Shown: in pieces, positions 16,107 through 27,829 of the stretch
How positions within the stretch are numbered: position 1 is the stretch's first letter
Layout: the number at the start of each line of letters is the position of its first letter
Source of the DNA: an uncultured Modestobacter sp.
GTDB taxonomy: Bacteria; Actinomycetota; Actinomycetes; Mycobacteriales; Geodermatophilaceae
Assembly (NCBI RefSeq): GCF_947486615.1
Contig: NZ_CANKUD010000001.1
Location: 620,001 to 684,000, forward strand
DNA length: 64,000 bases
Direction: 5' to 3'
Position numbers and translations under genes: made by a program
Notes under the pieces: model-generated
Databases searched by the model: none
Seen by the model: only the letters and a program-made list of their open reading frames with translations
What the model was told of the DNA's origin: nothing

Positions 16107-17078
16107 ATGCGTGCTGTTCAGATCACCCGCTTCGGCGGCCCCGAGGTCATGGACGTCGTTGACCTGCCCGACCCGGTCCCCGGGGACGGCGAGCAGCTGT
16201 TCGACATCTCCAGCTCGGGCGTCAATTTTGCGGACACCCACCAGACCGAGGACAGCTACCTGGCCAAGCAGGAGCTGCCGCTGATCCCGGGCGCGGAGTT
16301 CGTCGGCACCCCGGCCGGTGGCGGCCAGCGGGTGGTCGGCCTGCTGCCCGGCGGCGGGTATGCGGAGAAGGTCGCCGCCCACCCGCGGCTGACCTGGCCG
16401 GTGCCCGACGGCGTCACCGACGAGCAGGCGCTGGCCGTCGTCCTGCAGGGCGCCACCGCCTGGCATCTGCTGCGCACCTCCACCCACCTCTCCCCCGGCG
16501 AGTCCGTCGTCGTCATCGCCGGCGCCGGCGGGGTGGGCACGCTGGCGATCCAGCTGGCCAAGCACTGGGGCGCCGGCCGGGTCATCGCCACCGCCTCCAG
16601 CCCGGAGAAGCGCCAGCTGGCCGAGTCCCTCGGCGCGGACGCCACGGTCGACCCGGCGCTGGCCGAGGACGATGCGAAGGCCTTCACCGCCGCCCTCCGC
16701 GAGGCCAACGGCGGCAAGAAGGTGGACATCGTGCTGGAGATGACCGGCGGCAACGTCTTCGCCGGCTCGCTGTCGGCGCTGGCCCCGTTCGGCCGGCTGG
16801 CCGCCTACGGCATGGCCGGCCGCGAGGCGCCTGCCTCGGTCGCCGTCCCCGCGCTGATGGGCGCCAGCCGGGCGGTCATCGGCTTCTGGCTGGCGCACTG
16901 CATGACCCGCCCGCAGATGATGGACGAGGCGATGACCGACCTGCTCGCGCTGACCGCCGCGGGTGACCTGCGCCCGGTCGACGGTGGCCGGTACCCGCTG
17001 ACCGCCGTCCGCGAGGCGCACCAGGACCTCCGCGCCCGCCGCACCACCGGCAAGCTCACCCTCGACCCGACCCGCTGA
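16107..17078 (+). CDS. quinone oxidoreductase-like MDR protein (NADPH-dependent), intact
   Basis: 323 residues, the usual length of zinc-free MDR quinone reductases. The N-terminal GroES-like half starts MRAVQITRFGGPEVM. A Rossmann loop GAGGVG (about 139-144) is followed by AIQLAKHWGA. A second motif, MTGGNVFAGSLSAL, lies near 213. No zinc-ligand Cys/His set is visible. The reaction is probably NADPH-dependent one- or two-electron reduction of quinones or enones. No ribosome site is present; the gene seems leaderless. It is the right-hand border of the accessory region and the evident target of insertion, since its first 45 codons recur three times upstream. Confidence 0.88.
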   Translation: MRAVQITRFGGPEVMDVVDLPDPVPGDGEQLFDISSSGVNFADTHQTEDSYLAKQELPLIPGAEFVGTPAGGGQRVVGLLPGGGYAEKVAAHPRLTWPVPDGVTDEQALAVVLQGATAWHLLRTSTHLSPGESVVVIAGAGGVGTLAIQLAKHWGAGRVIATASSPEKRQLAESLGADATVDPALAEDDAKAFTAALREANGGKKVDIVLEMTGGNVFAGSLSALAPFGRLAAYGMAGREAPASVAVPALMGASRAVIGFWLAHCMTRPQMMDEAMTDLLALTAAGDLRPVDGGRYPLTAVREAHQDLRARRTTGKLTLDPTR

Positions 17079-17084
17079 GGCCGG

Positions 17085-17111
17085 CGCCCCTCCCCCGCCG
17101 CGGGAGGGGCG
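17085..17111. terminator. convergent terminator hairpin
   Basis: A 10-bp arm (17085-17094) pairs with 17102-17111, with a seven-base loop. It lies exactly between the stop of the oxidoreductase gene and the stop of the opposing VWA gene, so it can serve both. Confidence 0.75.
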
Positions 17112-18068
17112 TCAGAGCAGCCGGTTGGTCCAGAGCAGTGAGGCGACGATGCCGAGGAAGGCGAACAGCAGGCCGCCGCGGACGAACCACGGGCTGATGT
17201 CCTGCGGCTCGCTGGTGTAGCCGATCTGGCTGCCCAGGTCCTCGTAGACCTCCTCCAGCTCGGCGACGGTGGCCGCCTCGCTGTAGCTGCCGCCGGTCTC
17301 GTCGGCGATCTGCTCCAGCGTCGCCCGGTCGACCGGCACCGGCACCCGCTCGCCGTTGAGGTCCAGCGTCCCGTAGTCGGTGCCGAAGGCGATCGTCGAC
17401 ACCGGCACCTGGGCGGCGTTGGCCGCGTCGATCGCCTGGGTCTCGTCCCGGCCCACCGTGCTGTAGCCGTCGGAGAGCAGCACGATCCGGGCCGGCGGCA
17501 GCTCCTCGCCCTGTGCCTCCAGGCTGGCCTGGAAGTTGGTGATCGCGGTCAGCGAGGTGAACACCGCGTCGCCGATGGCGGTCGCCTCCGCGAGCTCGAG
17601 GTTCCGGATCGCGGTGGCCACCTCCTCGCGTTCGGTGGTCGGGGTGACCAGCGTGGTCGCCGTCCCGGCGAAGGAGACCAGCCCGAGGTTGATCCGCTCG
17701 GGCAGCACCTCGACGAACTCCTGGGCGGCCTGCTGCATCGCCTCGAACCGGTCGGGCTCCACGTCGGTGGCGCGCATCGACAGCGAGACGTCGACGGCCA
17801 TGATCACCGTCGCCCGCTCCCGCGGCACCCGCACCTCGGTGCTCGGCTGGGCCAGCGAGACCACCAGCACGCCCAGGCCCAGCGTGACCAGGCCGAACGC
17901 GACGTGCCGCCGCCACCCGGCCCGCTTGGGCACCAGCGTGCCGAGCAGCGCGACGTTGGTGAACCGGGCGGCGTACCGGGCCCGGCGCAGCTGCAGCACC
18001 ACGTACAGCGCGACCAGGGCGACCACCGCCAGCAGCGCGAACAGCCACCAGGGCGACTGGAACGTCAT
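17112..18068 (-). CDS. VWA-domain membrane protein (BatA-like)
   Basis: 318 residues. Two membrane helices lie at the N-terminus (about 8-26 and 55-74) and one at the C-terminus (about 293-313), with a von Willebrand A domain between. The MIDAS metal motif DVSLSM is at about 93-98 with a later Thr and SDGYST segment. In the MoxR-DUF58-VWA set this membrane-anchored domain works with the AAA+ ATPase, probably in assembling or stressing envelope protein complexes. The start overlaps the upstream DUF58 gene stop by four bases. Confidence 0.88.
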   Translation of the reverse strand: MTFQSPWWLFALLAVVALVALYVVLQLRRARYAARFTNVALLGTLVPKRAGWRRHVAFGLVTLGLGVLVVSLAQPSTEVRVPRERATVIMAVDVSLSMRATDVEPDRFEAMQQAAQEFVEVLPERINLGLVSFAGTATTLVTPTTEREEVATAIRNLELAEATAIGDAVFTSLTAITNFQASLEAQGEELPPARIVLLSDGYSTVGRDETQAIDAANAAQVPVSTIAFGTDYGTLDLNGERVPVPVDRATLEQIADETGGSYSEAATVAELEEVYEDLGSQIGYTSEPQDISPWFVRGGLLFAFLGIVASLLWTNRLL

Positions 18069-19024
18069 CGGGAAGCCCCTCCGTTGCCGGCGCGCCGGCG
18101 GTGCGCGACGTAGCCGACGACGTCGGTCAGCCAGTCGCGGTCGGTCTGCAGTCTCAGGTGCCCGGCACCGGCCCGGCGCAGCGCCGCGGCGACCTCCCGG
18201 CGCTGGGCCGCGGCGCCCTCGGCGAACCGGCGGCGCACCTCCGCGTTGCCGGTGGGCACCTCCAGGGTCTGGCCGCTCTCCGGGTCGACCACGGTGAGCA
18301 GGCCGACGTCGGCCAGCTCCAGCTCCCGCGGGTCGACCACCTCGATGGCCAGCAGCTCGTGCCGGGGCGAGAGCCCGCGCAGCGGGCGTTCCCAGTCGGC
18401 GTCGCCGAGGAAGTCCGAGACGACCACGACCAGGCCGCGGCGGCGCGGCGGACGGCGCAGCGAGTCCAGCGCCGCGGCCAGGTCACCGCGGCGTCCGCTG
18501 CCGGCGCGCGGGGTCGCCACGACCTGGCGCAGCAGCCGGTCGGCGGCCAGCCGGCCCGGCGCCGCCGGGTAGCGGTCGACCCGTTCGCCGGTGGTCACGA
18601 TCGCGCCCAACCGGTTGCCGCCGCGCACGGTGAGGTGGCTGACCGCGGCCAGCCCGGCGATCGCCAGGTCACGCTTCTCGCAGTTCGCGGTGCCGAAGTC
18701 CAGGCTGGCCGACAGGTCCAGCACCACCCAGGTCTCCAGCTCCCGGTCGGCGATCGTCTCCCGGACGTGCGGCACCTGGGTGCGCGCGGTCACCGGCCAG
18801 TCCATCCGCCGGACGTCGTCGCCGGGGTGGTAGCTGCGCGAGTCGCCGGCCTCGCTGCCCGAGCCGGGCACCAGGCCCAGGTGGTCGCCCTGCAGCAGCC
18901 CGTCCAGCCGGCGCCGAACGGTGAGCTCCAGACGGCGCAGCAGCACCGGCCCGTTGCTCCCGGGACCGAAGTGCGGCGGCGCCCCGTTCGTCCCCGCGTC
19001 CACCGCCGAAGCGCCCTCGGTCAT
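18065..19024 (-). CDS. DUF58 domain protein
   Basis: 319 residues from ATG 19024. It contains the DUF58 signature RSYHPGDDVRRMDWPVTART near residue 70 and a VWA-like core with VVLDLSASLDFG (D-x-S-x-S-type) near 105. It is the middle gene of the moxR-DUF58-VWA operon, with ATGA overlaps on both sides (19021 and 18065). DUF58 proteins are taken to be MoxR partners, but the molecular role is not settled. Confidence 0.87.
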   Translation of the reverse strand: MTEGASAVDAGTNGAPPHFGPGSNGPVLLRRLELTVRRRLDGLLQGDHLGLVPGSGSEAGDSRSYHPGDDVRRMDWPVTARTQVPHVRETIADRELETWVVLDLSASLDFGTANCEKRDLAIAGLAAVSHLTVRGGNRLGAIVTTGERVDRYPAAPGRLAADRLLRQVVATPRAGSGRRGDLAAALDSLRRPPRRRGLVVVVSDFLGDADWERPLRGLSPRHELLAIEVVDPRELELADVGLLTVVDPESGQTLEVPTGNAEVRRRFAEGAAAQRREVAAALRRAGAGHLRLQTDRDWLTDVVGYVAHRRRAGNGGASR

Positions 19025-20214
19025 CCCGCGTGCGGCCCGGGTGCGCCGTTCTGCGGCGGCGCCCCGTTCGGCTGCTGCGGCGCACCGTTGTGCGGCATCC
19101 CGTTCTGCTGCGGCATCCCCTGCGGCGGGCCGTAGCCGGGGCCGCCGAAGCCGGGCACCATCGGGCCGCCGGGGTTGCCCGGGCCGTAGCCCCCGGCCCG
19201 CTGCCGCGGCGTGACCTGCGGCAGCGGCACGCTCTCCAGCACCCGGCGGACGATGTGGTCGGCCGGCACCCCGTCGGCGAGCGCGTCGTAGGAGAGCACC
19301 AGCCGGTGCCGCAGCACGTCGGCGGTCACGTCCAGCACGTCCTGGGGCAGCACGTAGTCGCGGCCCCGGATCAGCGCCAGCGCCCGGCTGGCGGCGATCA
19401 GCCCCAGCGAGGCGCGCGGGCTGGCGCCGTAGGAGACCCAGCTGGCGACGTCGTCCATGCCGTGCTCGCGGGGCGCGCGGGTGGCCACCACCAGCCGGAC
19501 GACGTAGTCGACCAGCGCGTGGTGCACGAACACCTCCGAGGCGGTGCGCTGCAGACCGCGGACGTCGTCCGGGCCCAGGACCGTCTCCGCCCGTGGCGGG
19601 GTCGAGCCCATCCGGTAGATGATCTCGCGCTCCTCCTCCGGCGTCGGGTAGTCGACGAGCACCTTGAGCAGGAAGCGGTCGCGCTGGGCCTCGGGCAGCG
19701 GGTAGACGCCCTCGTTCTCGATCGGGTTCTGGGTGGCCAGCACCAGAAACGGGTCGGGCAGCTTGTGCGACACCCCGCCGATGGACACCTGCCGCTCGGC
19801 CATGACCTCCAGCAGCGCCGACTGCACCTTGGCCGGGGCGCGGTTGATCTCGTCGGCGAGCACGAAGTTGGCGAACACCGGGCCGAGCTCGGTGTCGAAG
19901 GCGTCCTGCCCCGCCTTGTAGATGCGGGTGCCGAGGATGTCGGCGGGCACCAGGTCGGGGGTGAACTGCAGCCGGGAGAAGCGGCCGCCGACCACGGTGG
20001 CCAGCGTCTCGACGGCGAGGGTCTTGGCCACGCCGGGCACGCCCTCCAGCAGCACGTGGCCGCGAGCGAGCAGGCCCACCATCATCCGCTCGACCAGCCG
20101 GTCCTGACCGACGATCACGCGCTTGACCTCGAACAGCGCGCGCTCCAGCCGCGCTGCGTCGACCGACGGTGGGGTGGGCTGTGCGGATACGGGCGAGCTG
20201 CCGGCAGCGGTCAC
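19021..20214 (-). CDS. MoxR family AAA+ ATPase
   Basis: 397 residues from GTG 20214. Walker A is GVPGVAKT (58-65), Walker B FVLADEINR, sensor region ATQNPIENEG, then the helical MoxR lid. The last 55 residues are a Gly/Pro/Asn/Gln-rich low-complexity tail (GMPQQNGMPHNGAPQQ), probably disordered. It is a chaperone-like ATPase thought to mature or remodel protein complexes together with the DUF58 and VWA proteins encoded next. It is the first gene of the operon. Confidence 0.92.
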   Translation of the reverse strand: MTAAGSSPVSAQPTPPSVDAARLERALFEVKRVIVGQDRLVERMMVGLLARGHVLLEGVPGVAKTLAVETLATVVGGRFSRLQFTPDLVPADILGTRIYKAGQDAFDTELGPVFANFVLADEINRAPAKVQSALLEVMAERQVSIGGVSHKLPDPFLVLATQNPIENEGVYPLPEAQRDRFLLKVLVDYPTPEEEREIIYRMGSTPPRAETVLGPDDVRGLQRTASEVFVHHALVDYVVRLVVATRAPREHGMDDVASWVSYGASPRASLGLIAASRALALIRGRDYVLPQDVLDVTADVLRHRLVLSYDALADGVPADHIVRRVLESVPLPQVTPRQRAGGYGPGNPGGPMVPGFGGPGYGPPQGMPQQNGMPHNGAPQQPNGAPPQNGAPGPHAG

Positions 20215-20461
20215 GGCGCCAGTGTCCTACACCTGGCTGTGCCGGCCACCGCTGCCGGAGGGCGGCGCGACGCCGCCGTGCTGTGGTCGCCACGCCGGGT
20301 GGCGCGACCCGCCGGGACATCCTCCACAGGGGTCCGCCGGCACCTGCCGGGCGGGGTGGCTGACTGCTAGCCTGTGCGACGCGTCGGGCAGCTCCCCCCG
20401 TGGCTGCCCGACGCCCAACTCCCCGCAGCCACCGGCCGGATCCGGCCCGTTGCGGGCGCGC

Positions 20462-21895
20462 TCAGCCCGCCGGCCGGACGGCGCCGAAGTACGTCGAGCT
20501 CGACGTCCGGGCGGTGGAGACCTTGACGTAGGAGCCGCTGGTCGGCGCCTCGATCATCTGGCCGTTGCCCAGGTAGATCGCCACGTGCACGATGTCCAGG
20601 TAGTCCGGGTTGCGGCTGCCGTTGTCCCAGAAGAGCAGGTCGCCCCGCTGCAGGTCGCCCTTCGCCACGGTCTTGCCGCGGTTGAGCCAGTACTGGTCGC
20701 GGCTGGTGCCACCGATCGAGATGCCGGCCTGGGCGTAGGCGTACTGGGTCAGCCCCGAGCAGTCGAAGCCCCACACGCTGGTGTCCGGGGAGATGCCGTA
20801 CCCGGGCCCGTTGCTGCCGCCGCCGCCCCACGAGTAGGGCACGCCCTGCTGGCTCATCGCCGCGGCGATCGCGGTCTCCACCGCCGACCGCGACGGGGCG
20901 CCGACGGTGGTCACCGGCGGCGCCGGGGCGACGACCGGCGCGGGCGCCGGGGCCGGTGCCGGGGCCGGCGCCGGTGCGGGCGCCCCACCGCCCGACCCCG
21001 AGCCGGACGACGACCCCGAACCCGACGACGAGCTCCCCGGGCGGGACGTCGCCCGCTCGGTGGTGGCCGCACGCTGCGTCGCCGCCTGCTGCGCGGCGAG
21101 GGTCTCCGCCGCGGCCCGCTGCCCCTGCAGCGCCGTGAGGGTCTGCTCGGCCGAGGCGAGCCCGGCGGTGTACTGCTCCTGCTGCACGGCCAGCGTCTCC
21201 GCCTGGCTCCGCGCCGCGCTCTCCTGCTGCTGAGCGGAGACCAGCAGGACCTCGGCCTCGGACCGCAGGGTCTCCGCCTGCGCCACGGCCTGCTTCGCCG
21301 TCCGGTCGGCGGCGGTGGCCTGCTCCTCGAGCACGGTGAGCTGGGCGACCACGTCGACCCGGTGCTCCCCCACCGTCTCCAGCAGCGCCGCCCGCTCCAG
21401 CAGCTGCGCCGGGCCGCCGGCGGTCATGAACGCCCGTGCCCCGGCCGACGTGCTGCCCTGCATGTAGCTGTCCCGGGCGAAGGCGACGACCTCGTCCCGC
21501 CCGGCCTGCAGCTCCACCTCGGCCTGCGCCGCGGCGGCGGCCGCGGCGTCGGCGGCCACCCGGGCCTGGTCGTGCGCGTTCTGCTTGTCCTCGTAGTCCT
21601 GCAGCGCGGTGTTCGCGTTCGCCGCGGCCTGCTCGGCGGCGACCCGCGCCTGGGCCAGGGCGGCGTTGACCTGCCCGACCTGCGCGGCGGCGGCCTGCTG
21701 GGCCTGCTGGGCGGCGGTGAGCTGGCCGTCGCTGGGGTTGACCGGCGCGGCCGAGGCGGCGCCCGGCGCGACGCCCAGACCGATCGTGGCTGCCGTGGCG
21801 ACGCCGACCACCCGGACCGTCCAGCGGCGGACCGCCCGACGTCGGCGATCCGGTCGTCCCGTGCCGTGCTGCCTCGTACCGACCTGTGCGCGCAC
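20462..21895 (-). CDS. NlpC/P60 peptidoglycan endopeptidase, RipA-like
   Basis: 477 residues. Basic N-terminus and signal segment (about 25-50, ending PGAASAAPV), a long Ala/Gln/Glu-rich coiled coil (about 55-285), a Ser/Gly linker, an Ala-Pro repeat stretch near 305-325, then an NlpC/P60 domain with catalytic Cys379 (WGFDCSGL) and His437 (IVHVAIYLG). This is the layout of RipA/RipB-type secreted hydrolases, which cut D-Glu-meso-DAP bonds at division; the coiled coil is usually autoinhibitory or targets the enzyme to the divisome. Preceded by a long structured leader. Confidence 0.9.
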   Translation of the reverse strand: MRAQVGTRQHGTGRPDRRRRAVRRWTVRVVGVATAATIGLGVAPGAASAAPVNPSDGQLTAAQQAQQAAAAQVGQVNAALAQARVAAEQAAANANTALQDYEDKQNAHDQARVAADAAAAAAAQAEVELQAGRDEVVAFARDSYMQGSTSAGARAFMTAGGPAQLLERAALLETVGEHRVDVVAQLTVLEEQATAADRTAKQAVAQAETLRSEAEVLLVSAQQQESAARSQAETLAVQQEQYTAGLASAEQTLTALQGQRAAAETLAAQQAATQRAATTERATSRPGSSSSGSGSSSGSGSGGGAPAPAPAPAPAPAPAPVVAPAPPVTTVGAPSRSAVETAIAAAMSQQGVPYSWGGGGSNGPGYGISPDTSVWGFDCSGLTQYAYAQAGISIGGTSRDQYWLNRGKTVAKGDLQRGDLLFWDNGSRNPDYLDIVHVAIYLGNGQMIEAPTSGSYVKVSTARTSSSTYFGAVRPAG

Positions 21896-22087
21896 TGCCT
21901 GCTCCTCCGTTGCCCGGCGCCAGGGTGTTCAGCGGCGCCGGTCTCGACCAGTCCCGGCACACCCGTCGGGGTGTGCTCTCACGAGGGACGTCGACCGGAT
22001 CGGGTGAACGGCTGAGCGCACGCGCAGTCACCTCCCCCCACCGGGTGAGGCCCGGGGACACCGACGGTGAGCAGCCCCGGACCTGCG
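21896..22087 (-). promoter_or_regulatory. structured 5' leader of the NlpC/P60 gene, riboswitch candidate
   Basis: About 190 bases before the hydrolase start, read on the minus strand. It contains a perfect 8-bp hairpin, GCACACCC-CGAC-GGGTGTGC, nested in flanking complementary segments (GTCCC/GGGAC), then a second stem with CGGCGCC and GGCGCCGG arms just before a GGAGGAG ribosome site. Actinobacterial cell-wall hydrolase genes often have c-di-AMP (ydaO) riboswitches, but I do not find the ydaO consensus, so the class is open. Confidence 0.4.
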
Positions 22088-22104
22088 TCAGGAGAGCGGG
22101 GGCC

Positions 22105-23643
22105 TCAGTTGACCCGGCGCTCGGAGTCCGCCCAGGAGGACTCCCGCAGCTTGAACTTCTGGATCTTTCCGGTGGCGGTGCGCGGGATGCCCTCGCGGAA
22201 CTCGACCCGCTTGGGCGCCTTGTAGCCCGCCAGCGTCGTCCGGCAGTGGGCGATGATCTCCGCCTCGGTGGCCGAGGCGCCCTCGGCCAGCACGACCAGG
22301 GCGGTGACCAGCTCGCCCCACTTCTCGTCCGGGACGCCGATCACCGCGACCTCGGCGACGGCGGGGTGGCTGAAGACGGCGTCCTCCACCTCGATCGAGG
22401 AGACGTTCTCCCCGCCGGTGATGATCACGTCCTTCTTCCGGTCGGAGATGGTCAGGAAGCCCTCCTCGTCGACGGTGCCGCCGTCCCCGGTGTGGAACCA
22501 CCCGCCGTCCAGCGCGTCGGCCGAGGCCTGCGGGTTGTCCCAGTAGCCGGCCAGCACGGTGTTGCCCTGCGCCAGCACCTCCCCGGACTCACTGGTCGAG
22601 ATGCGGGTGCCCAGCGCCGGCACCCCGGCCCGGGACAGCGCCTTCGCCCGCGCCTGCGGGTCCAGCCCATCGTACTCGGCGCGCGGCCGGTTGACCGTCA
22701 GCAGCGGCGAGGTCTCGGTGAGGCCGTAGATCTGGTTGAACTCCCAGCCCAGCTCCTCCTCCACCCGGGCGATGGTGCGCGAGGGCGGCGGCGCCCCGGC
22801 GACGACGATCCGCACCCGGTCGCGGCCGGGCACCGGGCCGTCCCAGTCGGCGGCGGCCTCGAGCACCGCGTTCCACACCGCCGGTGCGCCGGCCATCAGC
22901 GTCACCCCGTGCCGGTCGACCCGGCGGAGGATCTCCGCACCGTCGACCTTGCGCAGCGCGACCTGCGTGGCCCCGACCCCGGCCGCCGTGTAGAGCAGCC
23001 CCCAGCCGTTGCAGTGGAACATCGGCAGCGTGTGCAGGTAGACGTCCCGGTCGCTGACCTGCATGTGCATCCCGAAGGTGACCGCGTTCAGCCACACGTT
23101 GCGGTGGGTGAGCTGCACGCCCTTGGGCCGCGCCGTCGTCCCGCTGGTGTAGTTGATCGTGGCGGTGGCGTCCTCGTCCGGTTCGGCCCACGGCCGCGGC
23201 TCGGCGCCGGGGCGCAGCAGCCCGGTCTCGTACTCCTCGCCGAGGGTGAACCGGTGCTCGGCGGTCACCCCGGCCAGCGCCGGCTCGAGCTCCGGGTCGA
23301 CCAGCAGCACCCGGGCACCGGAGTGCTCGACGATGTAATCGACCTCGCCCGGCTGCAGCCGGAAGTTCACCGGCACCAGCACCCGCCCCGACGACGGGAC
23401 GGCGTAGAGCAGCTCCAGCAGCCGGGCGGAGTTGTGGCTGACCACCGCGACCCGCTCGCCCTCGCCGATCCCCAGGGCGTCCAAGCCGGCCTGCACCGCC
23501 CGGGCCCGGCGGGCCAGCTCGCGGTAGCTCACCTCCCCCAGCGACGGCGCGGGCTGGCTCGGCTCGTCGACCATGCCGACCCGGTCGCCGTAGACCAGCT
23601 CCGCCCGGTCGAGGAAGTCACGGGTGGTCAAGGGCACGCGCAT
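22105..23643 (-). CDS. acyl-CoA synthetase (AMP-forming, FadD-like)
   Basis: 512 residues, typical of the ANL adenylate-forming superfamily. Phosphate loop YTSGTTARPKG near 165-175, the IYGLTETSP motif around 300, hinge region DRKKDVIITGGENVSS near 412-427, and the C-terminal catalytic Lys in TGKIQKFKLR. It activates a medium- or long-chain fatty (or aromatic) acid to its CoA thioester through an acyl-AMP. Start: ATG 23643. No partner genes for a pathway are adjacent, so the substrate is open. Confidence 0.9.
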   Translation of the reverse strand: MRVPLTTRDFLDRAELVYGDRVGMVDEPSQPAPSLGEVSYRELARRARAVQAGLDALGIGEGERVAVVSHNSARLLELLYAVPSSGRVLVPVNFRLQPGEVDYIVEHSGARVLLVDPELEPALAGVTAEHRFTLGEEYETGLLRPGAEPRPWAEPDEDATATINYTSGTTARPKGVQLTHRNVWLNAVTFGMHMQVSDRDVYLHTLPMFHCNGWGLLYTAAGVGATQVALRKVDGAEILRRVDRHGVTLMAGAPAVWNAVLEAAADWDGPVPGRDRVRIVVAGAPPPSRTIARVEEELGWEFNQIYGLTETSPLLTVNRPRAEYDGLDPQARAKALSRAGVPALGTRISTSESGEVLAQGNTVLAGYWDNPQASADALDGGWFHTGDGGTVDEEGFLTISDRKKDVIITGGENVSSIEVEDAVFSHPAVAEVAVIGVPDEKWGELVTALVVLAEGASATEAEIIAHCRTTLAGYKAPKRVEFREGIPRTATGKIQKFKLRESSWADSERRVN

Positions 23644-23706
23644 GCCGGGCTCCCGGGTCCGCCTGATGTGGTGGCCGTCACGCTAACCCGGGCGACCGCC
23701 CGTCGG

Positions 23707-24717
23707 TCAGTCGCTCGCCGCCACGGCGGACCGCACTCCACCGGGCTGCTCGGCGGGCCGGCGGAACGCCTGGGCCAGGACGGCGACCAGCCGCGGCACC
23801 ACCGCCCAGACCACCCCGGCGTAGACCGCACCCAGCAACGTGTCGACGACGTAGTGCTCCCCGGACCAGACCAGCACCACCGGCATGGTCACCGCGTAGC
23901 CGACCAGCGCCAGCCGCTGCCAGAGCCGGGCCGCCAGCGGCAGCAGCACCAGCGCGGTCAGCACCGCGAAGGCGGTGTGCAGCGAGGGCACCGCGGCGAC
24001 CTGGTTGACCTGCGCCTGCCCGGAGTCCAGCAGCGCCCCGGCCTTGTGCAGCCCGAGCACCGCCCAGCCCGAGCTGCTGATCCGGTCGACCTGCTCGATC
24101 ACGCCGTCCCGGGCGGCCAGCCACGGCGGGGCCGCCGGGTACAGCACGTAGGTGACCAGCCCGGCGGCGGACAGCGCGAGCACCAGCCGGGCGTAGCCGA
24201 CCCACCGGTCCCGGTCGCGCAGCCACAGGACGGCGAGCACGGCCGGGGTCACCACGAAGTGGCTGCTGTAGACCAGGCTGGCCACGACCGCCCACCACTC
24301 GGCGCCCCAGTGCTCCTGCAGCCAGACGGTGGGCAGCACCCCGCCGGCCAGCCAGCGGTCGGCGTCCGCCGGTTCGGTCACGTGCACCGTCGCCCCCAGC
24401 CCGTCGGCCAGGCCGCGGCTGAGGTCGTAGAGCAGCAGCAGCGCGGCCAGCGGGAGCCAGTCGGCCAGCAGCCGCAGCAGAGCGGCCCCGCCGCGCCCCA
24501 GGGCGTGCACGGCCAGCACCGCGAGCACCCAGCCCAGCAGGACGAGGCGGTCGGTCGGCAGCCCGCGCACCGCGCAGGTGGCGACGAACCCGGCCAGCAG
24601 CACCGCGCTCAGCGACCACCGCAACCACCGGTACCGGGCGCTGCGGAGCGTGTCGGGGGCGTCGGCCGGCAGGGTGTCCTGGACCGACGAGGAGGGCATC
24701 GTCGCCGTGCTCGTCAT
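23707..24717 (-). CDS. PAP2-superfamily membrane phosphatase / inositolphosphotransferase-like
   Basis: 336 residues from ATG 24717 with about eight hydrophobic segments. The PAP2_3-type motifs are YPAAPPWLA (about 198), AAVPSLHTAF (about 241-250) and EHYVVDTLLGAVYAG (about 287-301); Ser, His and the later His-x5-Asp are the catalytic set. This branch includes phosphatidic-acid phosphatases and aureobasidin-resistance-like inositolphosphoryl transferases, so the role is lipid phosphate transfer or removal at the membrane. Probably monocistronic. Confidence 0.83.
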   Translation of the reverse strand: MTSTATMPSSSVQDTLPADAPDTLRSARYRWLRWSLSAVLLAGFVATCAVRGLPTDRLVLLGWVLAVLAVHALGRGGAALLRLLADWLPLAALLLLYDLSRGLADGLGATVHVTEPADADRWLAGGVLPTVWLQEHWGAEWWAVVASLVYSSHFVVTPAVLAVLWLRDRDRWVGYARLVLALSAAGLVTYVLYPAAPPWLAARDGVIEQVDRISSSGWAVLGLHKAGALLDSGQAQVNQVAAVPSLHTAFAVLTALVLLPLAARLWQRLALVGYAVTMPVVLVWSGEHYVVDTLLGAVYAGVVWAVVPRLVAVLAQAFRRPAEQPGGVRSAVAASD

Positions 24718-24970
24718 GGCGCGGCAGGCTAGGCGAACCCCGGGCTGACCGGGGGCTTCCCGAGCGCGGCTCACCGCGGCCCGGGCCGCCTGGGGCTGTG
24801 GTGGCCAGGTGGGCGCGATGCCCGGATCCCGCCGACGCCGGTGAGGCTGCTCACTGAGGGTGAGGAAAGGGTGGCCTTGCTCCGCAGGACCCGACCGGAG
24901 CTGAGATGATCGGGGGTGGCACATCGAGGCGCAGGACGCGCGCAGGACCAGCGAGGGTGAGGCGCAAGCA

Positions 24971-27828
<2,858 letters not shown>

Positions 27829-27829
<1 letters not shown>

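Larger units (their letters stand above)
13867..16242. mobile_element. putative inserted module 3 (copy 3 to the intact oxidoreductase)
   Basis: About 2.4 kb between the codon-46 junction of copy 3 and the same point in the intact gene. It holds a short plus-strand peptide frame with a strong hairpin behind it, a broken minus-strand gene and one intact 400-residue unknown. If the insertion model holds, this is the last element inserted and the one that now supplies the working 5' end of the oxidoreductase gene. Confidence 0.45.

Noticed and set aside
20930-20990. GC-rich simple repeat as a mobile or regulatory repeat
   Set aside because: It encodes the Ala-Pro linker of the NlpC/P60 protein in frame and needs no other explanation.
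21896-22087. ydaO c-di-AMP riboswitch called outright
   Set aside because: Structure and gene context fit, but the conserved sequence blocks that I know for the class are not found; kept only as a structured-leader candidate.
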